Shown here piece by piece: positions 41,710 to 51,318 of a DNA stretch of 64,000 bases. Position numbers and translations under genes: made by a program. Source of the stretch: Megascapheus bottae. Lineage: Eukaryota > Chordata > Mammalia > Rodentia > Geomyidae. The first letter of the stretch is position 1. Each line of letters begins with the position of its first letter. The notes under the pieces are model-generated. The model made no database searches and was not told where the DNA came from. It saw only the letters and a program-made list of their open reading frames with translations. The stretch is taken from assembly GCA_024803745.1 (NCBI GenBank), contig JANJXV010000006.1, forward strand, positions 46,283,001 through 46,347,000, read 5' to 3'.

Positions 41710-42810
41710 AAGTTTTTTAAAATTGTAATTAATAGAAGAGTTACAGTTATTCGCCAAATAAAAGGTGCATTACTTCACATACACTGGTACCCCTTCTCAT
41801 GTTTTTGTCCCCATTTCCCTCCCCCAACCCCTTCCCCTCATCTTGTTTTCCTCCCTTCCCTTTTCTTTTTCAAATAAACAAATAAACCTACATATAATAT
41901 ACCACATAACAAGGTATGATACTGTAACAATATAAGACTAACCAAGGGGCAACAAGAGATGAGAAATAACATAGTACATTAAGAACAATCACACATTATA
42001 TAGCTCTTGTTTCCATATTCTGGAGGTCCATTCATAACCTCATCCTATATGGCCTTTTGTATCTAGATTTTGAACTATTGTAACCCTCTGCTGGGAGAGT
42101 CCAAGGTTTGTACTAATTATTACAAATGAGGGAAACCATTGAGACTATGTTCCTTTAGGTCTGGCTTACTTCACTTAATACGATTTTTTTCCAAGTCTTT
42201 CCATTTCCTTACTAATGGGGCCATGTTGTTTTTTCTGATGGCAGCATAGAATTCTGTTGTGTATAAATACCACATCTTGTTGATCCAATCATCTACTGAG
42301 GGGCATCTGGGTTGGTTCCATATCTTTGCTATGGTAAATAGTGCTGCAATGAACATCACTGTGCTAGTGGATTTAGTATGTCCTTGTTTCTGGGCATTGG
42401 GTAGATGCCAAGTAATGAGATTGCTGGGTCATTAGGGGAGCTCTATTTTTTTTTTTTTTTTTTTGCCAGTTCTGCGCTTGAGCTCAGGGCCTGAGCACTG
42501 TCCTTGGACTTTCTCAAGGCTAGAATTCTACCACTTCAGGCTAGAATTCTACCACTTGAGCCACATCACCACTTCTGGCTTTTTTCTATGTTTGTGGTAC
42601 CGAGAAATCAAACGTGGGTCTTTGTGAATGCTAGGCAAGCACTCTATAACTAGGCCAAATTCCCGGCGGGAGCTCTAGATTTTGAGGAACCGCCATACTG
42701 CTTTCCATAGTGGTTGAACGAGTTTACACTCCCACCAACAGTGTAGTTGATCCCTCCTGGCCAAATCCCCTCCAGCATCTGTTGTTATTAGATTTCTTGA
42801 TAAGACAAAA
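41710..42810 (-). mobile_element. L1 3' end with ORF2 C-terminus, interrupted
   Basis: Antisense. 3' UTR at 41,710-42,130; ORF2 C-terminal coding at about 42,131-42,810 (FIAALFTIAKIWNQPRCPSV at 42,300-42,359). Ends with a stretch corresponding to AACAGATGCTGG. Split by an IDL at 42,446-42,667. Confidence 0.92.
42446..42667 (-). mobile_element. IDL dimeric SINE nested in L1
   Basis: Target repeat GGGAGCTCTA at 42,436-42,445 and 42,668-42,677. Contains a local tandem repeat of AGGCTAGAATTCTACCACTT. Confidence 0.94.
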
Positions 42811-42895
42811 AGCAAACAAAATCAGTTCATTTTACTGGATTGTTGTTGTTTTAAATTTTCTTATGGTAAATTTTGTTTTAATTGTAACCCGTGTG

Positions 42896-43088
42896 GTGAG
42901 GAGTTGGGCCTAGTGGTAGAGTGCTTGTCTAGCGTGCATCAAGACCCGGGTTGGATTCCTTAGTACCACATACATAGAAAAAACTGGGAGTGGTGATGTG
43001 GCTCAAGTGGCAGAACGCTATCCTTGAGGAAAAAGCCCAAGAACAGTGCTCAGCCCCTAAGTACAAGCAAACAACAAAACAAAACAAA
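42896..43088 (+). mobile_element. IDL dimeric SINE
   Basis: Last retroposon before the JMY CpG island. AATTGTAACCC and AATTCTAACCC flank it. Confidence 0.92.
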
Positions 43089-43430
43089 AATTCTAACCCC
43101 TTTGTACATCACCTTTCTAATAGCAACAACAACAAAAAGCTAAACAAAAAGTGTCTTAAGGATATTAGGGGAGACCTACAGTTCGGAAGGTTCTAACATT
43201 TGGGGTTCCCAGGCTGTTTCATGTTACTTGTCTCTGAACACAGTTCTCTGATCCCCTCAAGCAAATTCACAGGAGGGTACCTTTGAACGCCTGGAGCTCT
43301 ACCTTTGTTCCGTTTCCCCCAGGGTTCCAGGCCACCTGGGCAGCAGGACACACCGACCCCTCTCCCTAGGCTGGGGTACTGGCACCAGGCCGGAGCCAGA
43401 ATCCAGGATCCAAATAGGGGAAGCCCGAGG
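43089..43430. other. JMY upstream flank
   Basis: Repeat-free transition into the CpG island; no gene recognised on the - strand. Confidence 0.6.
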
Positions 43431-43530
43431 CTGGGCACCAAGCAGAATCCGGAGCGCCGCCGCTGGAGGGCGGGTCTGGGCGACGCCGATGGGCGGGGCG
43501 AGGAGGCGCGCGGGCGCCGGAGGGAAGCGC

Positions 43531-43556
43531 GCCGCCGCCGCCGCCGCCGCCGCCGC
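43531..43556. repeat. (GCC)n triplet repeat in JMY promoter
   Basis: About eight and a half uninterrupted GCC units, within the CpG island about 580 bp before the JMY start codon. Flanked by GCGC-rich sequence. Confidence 0.9.
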
Positions 43557-43912
43557 GTCACCAGCGTGCGGCACGTGCCCGTGTTTACGTCCCTCGTGGA
43601 GCCGCCGACGTCAGCAACCAAATGGCAACATTGTGGCGATGATGCTGAGCGGCAGAGTTTAGGAGACGGCGTCCCTCCGTCACGCCGGCTCCGCGCGGTG
43701 GTTAGGGGGAAGAACAGGGGCGGGGACCCCGGTAGGCCCGGCAAGGTCGGGAAGGCATCCACGGCCGTCCCGGCCCCGCGGCCCCAGCGCCTCACTCCCG
43801 GTGCCCCGCAGACGCAGCCCCGCGGCCTCGCGCGGCGGCGGCCGGGCGGCCCTCGGTGAGGCGCAGGCTGCGGCAGCGCGGGGCTTGTAAACAGATCCGA
43901 CCGCACGTGACC

Positions 43913-43918
43913 ATGTGA
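43913..43918 (+). promoter_or_regulatory. Possible start-stop element (ATG TGA)
   Basis: GACCATGTGA places a stop immediately after an ATG with A at -3, 220 bp before the JMY start. It would be a minimal uORF if included in the 5'UTR, which the sequence cannot show. Confidence 0.35.
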
Positions 43919-44037
43919 ACTACCTGCCCGGGCGACGTGTATTGTCCTCCCCGGGAGCCGCGCCACAAAGGAGCCAGGCGGTGGAGCGCGGGGGCAGAGC
44001 GAGCGAGCGAGCGGGGAGAGCCGGCCGGCGCGCTAAG

Positions 44038-44064
44038 ATGGCTGAAGGCGCCCGGCGAGGGTGA
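44038..44064 (+). promoter_or_regulatory. Possible 8-codon upstream ORF before JMY
   Basis: ATG in TAAGATGG (A at -3, G at +4), reading MAEGARRG then TGA, ending 68 bp before the JMY start. The Kozak match is stronger at +4 than that of the main ATG. It counts only if transcription starts upstream of it; the same bases form the YY1-like AAGATGGC, so the ATG may be incidental. Confidence 0.5.
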
Positions 44065-44132
44065 GCGGGGGGCGCGGCGCAGGCAGCCGTCCAGACCTGG
44101 TCTTGGGCCCGCGGCCCGGCGCGGGAGCCACC

Positions 44133-45167
44133 ATGTCCTTCGCGCTGGAAGAGACGCTGGAGTCGGACTGGGTGGCTGTTCGGCCCCATGTGTTCGACGA
44201 ACGCGAGAAGCACAAGTTCGTCTTCATTGTGGCCTGGAACGAGATCGAAGGCAAGTTTGCCATAACCTGCCACAACCGGACGGCCCAGCGGCAGAGGAGC
44301 GGTTCCCGGGAGCAGGCGGGGGCGCGCGGAAGCGCCGAGGTCGGCGCTCCGGCCTCTGAGGGGACGCGCGGGCCCAGCAGCCCGGCAGGCAAGTGCCGGC
44401 CTGAAGCCAGTGCCTCTGCGACACCGGTCCGGAGTCCCAGGCCCCGGAGGAGCCCGATTTGGGCGGACGGCGGCTCTCCGCGGAGCGCGCGCAGCCTTGG
44501 AGGGGACCCACTGCTGCGGACTCCCGCCGGCAGAGGGACAGAGAGCCCACTCCGGAGCCCCGCGCGGGCCAAGCCCAGCCCGGTCCGGAAAGGACCTGAA
44601 CCCAGAGATGCGACGAGGCCTGCCACTGCGGCACTCCTGCCGGCGCCCAAGGAGGCCCCGGCGTCGTCGGTGCGGGTGGTGAGCGCTTCCGGGGCAGTCT
44701 CCGAGGAGATCGAGGTGCTGGAAATGGTGCGGGAGGACGAGATGCCCCCAGTACGCACAGACGCGGAGCTGCCGTCGCCCGCCGCCGCCGACCCAGAGCC
44801 TCCGGCCGAGGAGTGCAGCTGGGCCGGGCTCTTCTCCTTCCAGGATCTGCGCGCCGTGCACCAGCAGCTCTGCTCCGTGAATTCGCAGCTGGAGCCTTGT
44901 TTGCCGGTGTTCCCCGAAGAGCCTTCCGGTATGTGGACAGTGCTGTTTGGGGGCGCCCCCGAGATGTCCGAGCAGGAGATCGACGCTCTGTGTTACCAGC
45001 TCCAGGTCTACCTTGGACACGGCCTGGACACTTGTGGCTGGAAGATCCTTTCCCAGGTTCTCTTCACGGAGACCGATGATCCTGAGGAGTACTACGAAAG
45101 CCTCAGCGAGCTGCGGCAAAAGGGCTATGAAGAAGTGCTTCAGCGGGCCCGGAAACGCATTCAGGAG
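44133..45167 (+). CDS. JMY: JMY exon 1, coding part (residues 1-345)
   Basis: Start of junction-mediating and regulatory protein, recognised from MSFALEETLESDWVAV at residues 1-16 and the following block through about residue 51. Members of this family (JMY, WHAMM) activate Arp2/3 and, for JMY, nucleate actin directly; JMY also binds p300 and acts as a p53 cofactor in the nucleus. The exon encodes a conserved N-terminus (1-51), a low-complexity Arg/Pro/Ala/Ser-rich stretch (about 52-186), a short acidic piece (SEEIEVLEMVREDE, about 190-203) and a second conserved block (about 227-345, containing ECSWAGLFSFQDL and ending RARKRIQE). The ATG sits in GCCACCATGT, with A at -3, and no ATG lies in frame upstream before the reading frame loses homology. 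The exon ends at CAG GAG followed by GTAAGG, a strong donor in phase 0. The catalytic WH2/acidic end is outside the window. Identification is firm; the exact transcription start is not visible. Confidence 0.97.
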
Positions 45168-45206
45168 GTAAGGCTGCTGCCGTCGCTTAGGGCTCATGCT
45201 GTCTGA

Positions 45207-46980
45207 GTGGAAGCCTCACTCGGGGGAGTGCGCCTGTGGGGTGTGTTCTTCACTCAGGAAAAAGTAGAGCCTACAGGTTCCTGTTCCCCCTTCATTCCTG
45301 TCATTGGCAATGTGAAGGGCCTTTGGTAAGTCTTCAGATTGCTCCTACTTTTCAGAGGTCCTATGCTATTAGGTATATCCAGTTTACTACTCAGCCCTAG
45401 TGATAAGACTCAACTCCTGAAAAAAAAAAAAAGACGAAGAAAAAGAAAAAAGAAATCTCATGAAGTAAATGAGCTTTACTCTGCCCCAAAAGTTGTTGTT
45501 GTTGTTGTTTTCCCCAGCAATAACTGCTCAGATAACCAACACTTGCCTGATATTACATTTATATCCTCAAAGTAGTTTGTCTTAATGGAACAGGGTCGAT
45601 CTGCTTTTATTCTCCTTATGCTGTCTGAGAATGTGGTCAGATTTAAAATATTTCCTCTTCAGGGCTGGGAATGAAACAGTACAATTCTTAGCCTTGGACA
45701 CATTTTTAAATGTTACTTGTCTAAGTGAAAAATAACCAACAGACCATTGGAAGTAAGCAGTATTTTTAGGTTATCTCAAGCCTTTACAGATGGCTCAGGT
45801 GTCAGTCCTGTTTTAGGGAAAAGGAAGTTTCTATGTAAGTGCATAATGCATCTGTACTTTGAAGAAAAGAGTGGAAGAGGTTTTTTTTCCCCCTTCAACT
45901 TATTTTAAATCTTAAAACACAGGAAATAATGGGGAATGCCTGAATAGCTATACTTACCAAACTCTACAATATGTGGGTGTGTGTGTATGCAGGTATGAAG
46001 TCATTCTTATAGTTTCTACTGAAGGAACTTTACAAAGAAAATACTTAAAGCTCATTTCTTCTAATGAACAGTACAGGTGGTTTCTCAAGCGATTTACTGC
46101 TTTTAGAATTAGTACAAATATTGGATTTGGGAAGGAAAGTGCTGTGTATGGTGTTTTTAGACATTAGACAAAGTTTCAGTCCTATGTTTTTTCCATAAAT
46201 GACTAGATGTTTTCTGCCATTACTTTCACACTTTTTGTATTTACATTTTTCACTTAAGTGCTACCCACAGTAACATGATCCTAGAGTTCCAGGTATCTGT
46301 TCTTATTCCCATCTCAATTCTGTGGTTTTTCTACCTTCAAGTCTTTGTGGAAGTTACTGATAGTGTATTCTTTGTATTGCTAATATTGACCTGTATGCTT
46401 CTTTTAAACTTTAGAATCAAGTTAATGCTTCTCTTAGTCTGTTACATATATATGTAGCTTTTTTTCCATACTAGAATTTTTTCATCCCCCAATGAGTAGA
46501 CTTGGCTGTTTTCAATTTTAATGATACTCAAAAAAAGGTGTCTGTCCCTGAGTTTACAATTCAAATGGTTGAAAATGAGCTGCTGAAAAAATGATCTTCT
46601 AGTTACATTTTAAAAAAGAACAGCCTTCACGATTAAAATTCTATTGACCATATGTTTTATTCTCCTTAACAGGAAAAATAGAAACTTTCAGATCATTTAA
46701 TAGCTTGCAAAACAACTTAGAATGCTTAATACAAATTGAAGTGTGAATACGTAAAATTTTGGTTCTTATTTGTAATTGACAGAACAGAGCAGAATTTGAA
46801 AACTGGCTCTCAAGGACAGTAAATAAATTTGTAACACCTACTCCTTTGTACAAGAGGATTATGTTGAGAAATTGAGACTGGAGAAAATGTGATGTGATTA
46901 GTGATTTCTGATCAGCAACCTGACAGTGAAAGTATATATATATAGGACATTGCCTTGTGTTTGTGTTCTCCAGCTGTTTA
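45207..46980 (+). other. Repeat-free first part of JMY intron 1
   Basis: AT-rich, with (TTG)n at about 45,494-45,509 and A-rich runs. The lack of SINEs here contrasts with the rest of the intron and may mark regulatory sequence, which is inference. Confidence 0.6.
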
Positions 46981-47104
46981 AAGTCTTATTTACTTAGAAC
47001 CCAGGGCTTGGTAGGTTCTATCCCTGTAGCCACAACTCTAGCCCTTAATCTTTTCCTTAATAACTTGGGGAGTTACCTGCCTTGGCTTGCAGAGCTTTTT
47101 GGGG

Positions 47105-47312
47105 GAACTGGGGATAGTGGTATATTAAGCTCTTCCTCAGCATTTTCTTTCAAGGGTGTACTCTACCACTTGATGAATGTCTAAATTCCACCAGTTTTTC
47201 TGGTTAATTGGATCTTTATGGCATAGGCTAGGTTCTGAGATTCTCAGATCTCAGCCTCCAGAACAAGCTCAGCCTCTGAGGTAGCTAGGATTATAGGCAT
47301 GAACAACCCATT
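47105..47312 (-). mobile_element. B1-composite SINE, old
   Basis: CTCTACCACTTGATGAATG ... GGTTAATTGGATC ... AGCTAGGATTATAGGCATG. Confidence 0.75.
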
Positions 47313-47334
47313 GCGTAGGGTGGGGGGAGGGGAA

Positions 47335-47615
47335 GGATGAGTCCTGGGACTTGAAATCTGGGCCTGGGCACTGCCCCTAAACTTTTCAACTCAAGCCACC
47401 GCCCTACCTTTGGGCCTGGGCATTGTCCCTAAGCTCTTCAGCTCAAGGCTACCATCCTACCCTTTGAGTCACAGTGCCACTTCCCATTTTGTGGTGGTTA
47501 ATTGGAGATAAGAGTCACACCATCTTTAGTGCCTGGGCTGGCTTTGAACCTTGATCTCAGATCTCAGCCTCCTGAGTAGCTACAATTACAGGTGTGAGCC
47601 ACTGCACCCAGCTGA
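47335..47615 (-). mobile_element. B1-composite SINE with duplicated end
   Basis: The GGGCCTGGGCA ... CTCAAG segment occurs twice (about 47,360-47,395 and 47,413-47,448). Confidence 0.9.
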
Positions 47616-47639
47616 GATTTCTTTTATTAGCTTGCATTA

Positions 47640-47745
47640 CTTGTATACAAGGAAGGATTTTATTGTTACATTTTCATACATACATAAAGTGTGCACCATC
47701 AACCTCACCCCCCTCTATCACTCCTTTTACCCATCCTTTATTTAT
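47640..47745. repeat. Interspersed repeat B
   Basis: GATTTTATTGTTACATTTTC ... CCATCAACCTCACCCC. Confidence 0.5.
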
Positions 47746-47754
47746 TTGGTTTAT

Positions 47755-47984
47755 TTATTTTTGTGGGTCATGGGGCTTGAAATAGGCTTGGGTCTGTCCC
47801 TGAGCTCTTCAGCTCAAGGCTACTGACCTACCCTTCAGCCAAGCCTCACTTCCCATTTTTCTACTGGCTAATTGGAAATAAGAGTCTCAGGTCCTTTTGT
47901 GCCTGGGCTGGCTTTGAACCTTGATGCTCAGATCTTAGCCTCCTGAGTATCTAGAATTACAGGCGTGAGCCACTGTGCCTGGCA
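47755..47984 (-). mobile_element. B1-composite SINE
   Basis: TTGTGGGTCATGGGGCTTG to GAGCCACTGTGCCTGGC. Confidence 0.93.
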
Positions 47985-48076
47985 TATATTCTTTTTTTAT
48001 ATTCATATATATATATATTGTTGGGATAATGGACAGAGGGGTTACGTATACATTTACCCATCCTTTTGAAACACCT

Positions 48077-48505
48077 TGGACAAGGGCTCATACCTGTAAT
48101 CCTAGCTACTCTGGAGGCAGAGATCTGAACAACCAGCCCAGGCAGGGAAGTCCTGTGACACTCTTTTTTTTTTTTTTGCCAGTCCTGGGCTTGGGCTCAG
48201 GGCCTGAGCACTGTCCCTGGATTTTATCAAGGCTAGGGCACTACCACTTGAGCCACAGCACCACTTGTGGCTTTTTGCTACGTATGTGGTACTGAGGAAT
48301 CGAATCCGGGTCTATGTGCATGCTAGGCAAGCACTCTACCACTAGGCCAAACTCCTGGCCCCCTGTGACACTACTTTATCTCCAGTTAACCACCAAAAAT
48401 CCCAAAGTGGATTCCTCAAGCCTTAGAGAAAAAAAAAAAAAAATTAAAGCTCAAACCCAAGGACAGCATCCAGGCCCTGATTTTAAGCCTTCGGACCAAC
48501 ACATA
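48077..48505 (+). mobile_element. B1-composite SINE split by an IDL
   Basis: Head 48,085-48,151; right half resumes TTATCTCCAGTTAACCACC at about 48,373. Confidence 0.88.
48163..48361 (-). mobile_element. IDL dimeric SINE, nested
   Basis: Target repeat CCTGTGACACT at 48,152-48,162 and 48,362-48,372. Confidence 0.95.
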
Positions 48506-48514
48506 CACAAAAAC

Positions 48515-48615
48515 TCAATATACTGTTACATTATTATAAATGTATTTAAAGTGCTTCAACCATATTGACCCTCATTCACCCTCTCCATTGGCCCTCCCTT
48601 TCCCACTGATACCTC
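48515..48615. repeat. Interspersed repeat B, partial
   Basis: ACTGTTACATTATTATAAATG ... CTCATTCACCCTC; split from its end by the next IDL. Confidence 0.4.
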
Positions 48616-48632
48616 ACCCCCAGACTGTTTTT

Positions 48633-48825
48633 TTTTTTTTGCCAGTCCTGGGCTTGAGCTCAGAGCGTGAGCACTGCCCTTGGACTTTCTCAAGGCTAGA
48701 ACTCTACCACTTGAGCCTCAGCACCACTTCCGGCTTTTTCTATATATGTGGTACCAAGGAATTGAACTTGGGTCTTTGTGCATGCTAGGCAAGCACTTTA
48801 ACCACTAGGCCAAACTCCCAGCCCA
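48633..48825 (-). mobile_element. IDL dimeric SINE
   Basis: 17-bp target repeat ACCCCCAGACTGTTTTT at 48,616-48,632 and 48,826-48,842. Confidence 0.95.
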
Positions 48826-48859
48826 ACCCCCAGACTGTTTTTACTTTTCCTGTAATTTA

Positions 48860-48861
<2 letters not shown>

Positions 48862-48908
<47 letters not shown>

Positions 48909-48925
48909 ACGTATGTACGTACATA
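48862..48925. repeat. (TG)n then (TACG)n microsatellite
   Basis: About 21 TG units followed by ATGTACGTATGTACGTAC. Confidence 0.93.
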
Positions 48926-48939
48926 CTTTTTAAAAAAAT

Positions 48940-49110
48940 TTTTGATAGCCCTGGGGTATGAACTCAAAGCCTGGGAACTGTCCTTGAGCTTTCTCAAGGC
49001 TAACACTCTACTCAGGCCACACACTCCTGGCCTTGGTTGTTCTTGATCTATTTACTTGTCTTAGCCTCTCCAGTGCTGAGATTACACATGTCCCACTATG
49101 CCTGGCCTGT
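48940..49110 (-). mobile_element. IDL right monomer plus B1 fragment
   Basis: GATAGCCCTGGGGTATGAAC to ACTCAGGCCACAC, then a B1-like TTAGCCTCTCCAGTGCTGAG. Confidence 0.7.
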
Positions 49111-49249
49111 TAATTAATTTTAAACAAGTCTCTGGGATAGGTAAGTTTCTATTAGGAAGGACTATGGATAGGCTTTAATGAGGTACCTTAAGTAGCATGC
49201 AGAATTTTCTTAATGTGAACATGTACTCTTTGGGAGAGACTATGATCAA

Positions 49250-49452
49250 ACTTTTTTTTTTTTTTTTAAACCAGTCCTGGGGCTTCAACTCAGGGCCTGA
49301 GCACTCTCCTTGGGCATTCTCAAGGCTAGAGCTCTGCCACTTGAGTCACAGCACCACTTCTGGCATTTTTCTATGTATGTGGTATGGTGGAATCGAACCT
49401 GGGTCTTGTGCGTGTGAGGCAAGCACTCTACCACTAAGCAAACTCCCAGCTC
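49250..49452 (-). mobile_element. IDL dimeric SINE
   Basis: TGATCAAACTTTT flanks both ends (about 49,242-49,254 and 49,454-49,466). Confidence 0.94.
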
Positions 49453-49466
49453 CTGATCAAACTTTT

Positions 49467-49788
49467 AAACTTTTTAAATTTAAAATTGTATATAAAACCT
49501 TGCTCCAGTAATGCTAGCTACTTGGGAGCCATTAGGAAGAGTGAGGAAATTTGAGCAGAAAGGTCCCCAGACCACATGTAAAAGCTCCATGTGGTACCTG
49601 TGAGGAATGAGGCCCACCCCTTTACTATCTAGGAAGGGCTCAAGAGGAAGATCTATCTAGCATTCTGTGGGAGACAGGGTAGAGATGCTCCAGGAAGTTG
49701 CTGGGTCAGAGTCTCTGTCCTCATGTACTTTGCTTCTTTTTGTCTGTCTCTAGTACTGGAGGTTGGGTGGGGCTGAGTAAGAACTGCT
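49467..49788. other. Intron 1, unassigned
   Basis: No repeat or exon recognised. Confidence 0.5.
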
Positions 49789-49789
49789 G

Positions 49790-49985
49790 GCTTTGGGGAT
49801 GGGATTGTATCTTAGTGATGAAGTCTTTACCTACCATACATAAAGCCCTGGGTTCAGATTCCTCAGTAACACATAATCAGAAAAAAATGAGAAGTGGTAC
49901 AGTGGTGCAAGTGGTAGAGTACTAGCCTTGAGCAAAAGAAGCTCAGGGACAGTGCCTAGGCCCTGAGTTCAAGCCTCAGGACTGG
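49790..49985 (+). mobile_element. IDL dimeric SINE
   Basis: One of three sense copies in intron 1. TTTGGGGATGGGATTGTATC ... CAAGCCTCAGGACTGGG, rather diverged. Confidence 0.9.
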
Positions 49986-49989
49986 GTTG

Positions 49990-50395
49990 GGGGAGGGAGG
50001 ATTGCTGGCTTTTATAGTGTCATAAGAAAGTGGGAGCAGATTCTTGAGTAGCAGTGAATGATACCCTGAGAGCAGAGGCTGAGGCTGATTCAGCCCCTGT
50101 GCTTATGCTGGAAGCAAGTAGTGCTAGGAGTGGATCTTGGGGTTCTCTTCCCTCCTCACCTCAATGCTATTCCAGCATCCAGGGCTATGATTGGAGGAGC
50201 AGGCTTACTGCCCTCTTTCCCTTTTGAAGGCAATGTGTTTTGGGAAAACCTGAGAGCAGTGGGGTTGCCTTATCCTGGCAGAGACTCAGGTATCACTTAA
50301 TAATGGTCTTAGGATCTAAACAGCAAAAGGCTGGATGGACACCACCACCACCACCACATCCAACCTGTGAGAAAGATATAGATGGAAGAGCTTAT
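49990..50395. other. Intron 1, unassigned
   Basis: Holds a short (CAC)n at 50,341-50,357. No exon recognised. Confidence 0.5.
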
Positions 50396-50397
50396 CT

Positions 50398-50468
50398 CAT
50401 AGGGACTTGACTGGAATGGTAAAGCACCTGCTTAGCAAACTGAGACCCTGAGTTCAAGCCCTAGTGCC
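50398..50468 (+). mobile_element. ID-type monomer SINE
   Basis: GGAATGGTAAAGCACCTGC ... CCTGAGTTCAAGCCCTAG. Confidence 0.75.
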
Positions 50469-50480
50469 CCCCCAACCAGA

Positions 50481-50484
<4 letters not shown>

Positions 50485-50513
<29 letters not shown>

Positions 50514-50690
50514 CAGTCCTGGGCTTGAGCTCAGGGCCTGAGCACTGTCCTTGGACTTTCTCAAGGCTAGAGCTCTACCACTTGAGCCTCAGCACCACTT
50601 CCGGCTTTTTTCTATGTATGTGGTACTTCATGCCTAGCATGAAGATGCATGCTAGGCAAGCACTTTAACCACTAGGCCAAACTCCTGGCA
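50485..50690 (-). mobile_element. IDL dimeric SINE
   Basis: Longest poly(T) in the window. 16-bp target repeat CCCCCAACCAGATCTT at 50,469-50,484 and 50,691-50,706. Left monomer rearranged (GCATGAAGATGCATGC). Confidence 0.95.
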
Positions 50691-50706
50691 CCCCCAACCA
50701 GATCTT

Positions 50707-50820
50707 AAAGCAATCATTGTAACCAAACTTAGTGGTACATTCTGGAGGTGGAGGCAGGAAGATCACGTACCCAGCATTACAAGACCAACCTAAGCACCAA
50801 ATAGAAGCTGCCTCAAAAAA
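50707..50820 (+). mobile_element. B1 monomer SINE
   Basis: CTTAGTGGTACATTCTGGAGG ... CAGGAAGATCACG. Confidence 0.7.
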
Positions 50821-50831
50821 CAAGAGAACAA

Positions 50832-51290
50832 TCTGGGCGGGGTGGTTCACACCTGTAATCCTAGCTACCCAGGAGACTGAAATCTGAGGATCACTGTTCA
50901 AAGCCAGCCCAGGCACTACAGAACAAGAGACTATTTATTTATTTATTTATGTTTGCCAGTCCTGGGGCTTGAGCTCAGGGCCTGAGCACTGTCCTTAGAC
51001 ATTTTTTGCTCAAAGCTAGAGCTCTGCCACTTGAGCTACAGGACCACTTCCAGCTTTTTCTGTGTATATGGTACTGATTAATCGAACCTGGATCTTCTTG
51101 CATGCTAGGCAAACACTCTACCACAAGGCCAAACTCCCAGCCCCACAAGAGACTTATCTCCAATTAACTACTAGAAAACATGAAGTGGGGCTGTGGCTCA
51201 AGGGTAGAGTGGTAGACTTGAGCTGATGAGCCCAAGGTCAGCACCCAGGCCCAGAGTTCAAGCCCCATGACCCAAAACAAAAACAAAAAA
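50832..51290 (+). mobile_element. B1-composite SINE split by an IDL
   Basis: Head TGGGCGGGGTGGTTCACACC; right half resumes CTCCAATTAACTACTAGAA at 51,158. Confidence 0.92.
50935..51144 (-). mobile_element. IDL dimeric SINE, nested
   Basis: ACAAGAGACT on both sides (50,923-50,932 and 51,145-51,154); (TTTA)n tail. Confidence 0.94.
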
Positions 51291-51318
51291 CTTAAATATA
51301 ACTGGGTTCTGGAGTGCC

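Larger units (their letters stand above)
43480..44132 (+). promoter_or_regulatory. JMY promoter and 5'UTR region (TATA-less)
   Basis: Holds GC boxes TGGGCGGGGCG (43,490-43,500) and GGGGCGGGG (43,717-43,725), E-boxes CACGTG at 43,572-43,577 and 43,904-43,909, a CRE-like GACGTCA at 43,607-43,613, and AAGATGGC (about 44,035-44,042), which fits YY1. No TATA box is seen, as expected for a CpG-island promoter with dispersed starts. Which of these bind factors is inference from motif alone; the transcription start cannot be placed more closely than about 43,860-44,030. Confidence 0.75.
43430..45190. promoter_or_regulatory. JMY CpG island
   Basis: An abrupt change to very GC-rich, CpG-dense sequence begins near 43,430 and ends just after the exon 1 donor, inside an otherwise AT-rich, CpG-poor window. 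It spans promoter, 5'UTR and all of coding exon 1. Borders are estimates by eye. Confidence 0.9.

Noticed and set aside
42171..42359. 62-residue - strand protein with FIAALFTIAK
   Set aside because: L1 ORF2 C-terminal fragment in a truncated L1.
1..43000. 3' exons of a neighbouring gene such as BHMT upstream of JMY
   Set aside because: Synteny in other mammals made this worth checking, but no conserved coding block or splice-framed exon was recognised.
43305..43859. 184-codon + strand frame upstream of JMY, ending near a GTGAGG donor-like site
   Set aside because: Out of frame with JMY, low-complexity Arg-rich, and inside the promoter. An upstream non-coding exon cannot be excluded but is not supported.
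43193..43966. 257-codon - strand frame in the CpG island
   Set aside because: Arg/Pro/Ala-rich composition comes from CpG-dense promoter DNA and the GCC repeat. No domain or splice logic supports a divergent gene.
44061..44132. N-terminal extension of JMY by 24 residues
   Set aside because: The extension begins at GTG, not ATG. The family starts at the ATG at 44,133, which has a good Kozak context.
43920..45197. 425-codon open frame on the - strand across JMY exon 1
   Set aside because: It is the antisense shadow of a GC-rich coding exon. The + strand frame matches JMY and has a proper splice donor, while this one shows no family resemblance.
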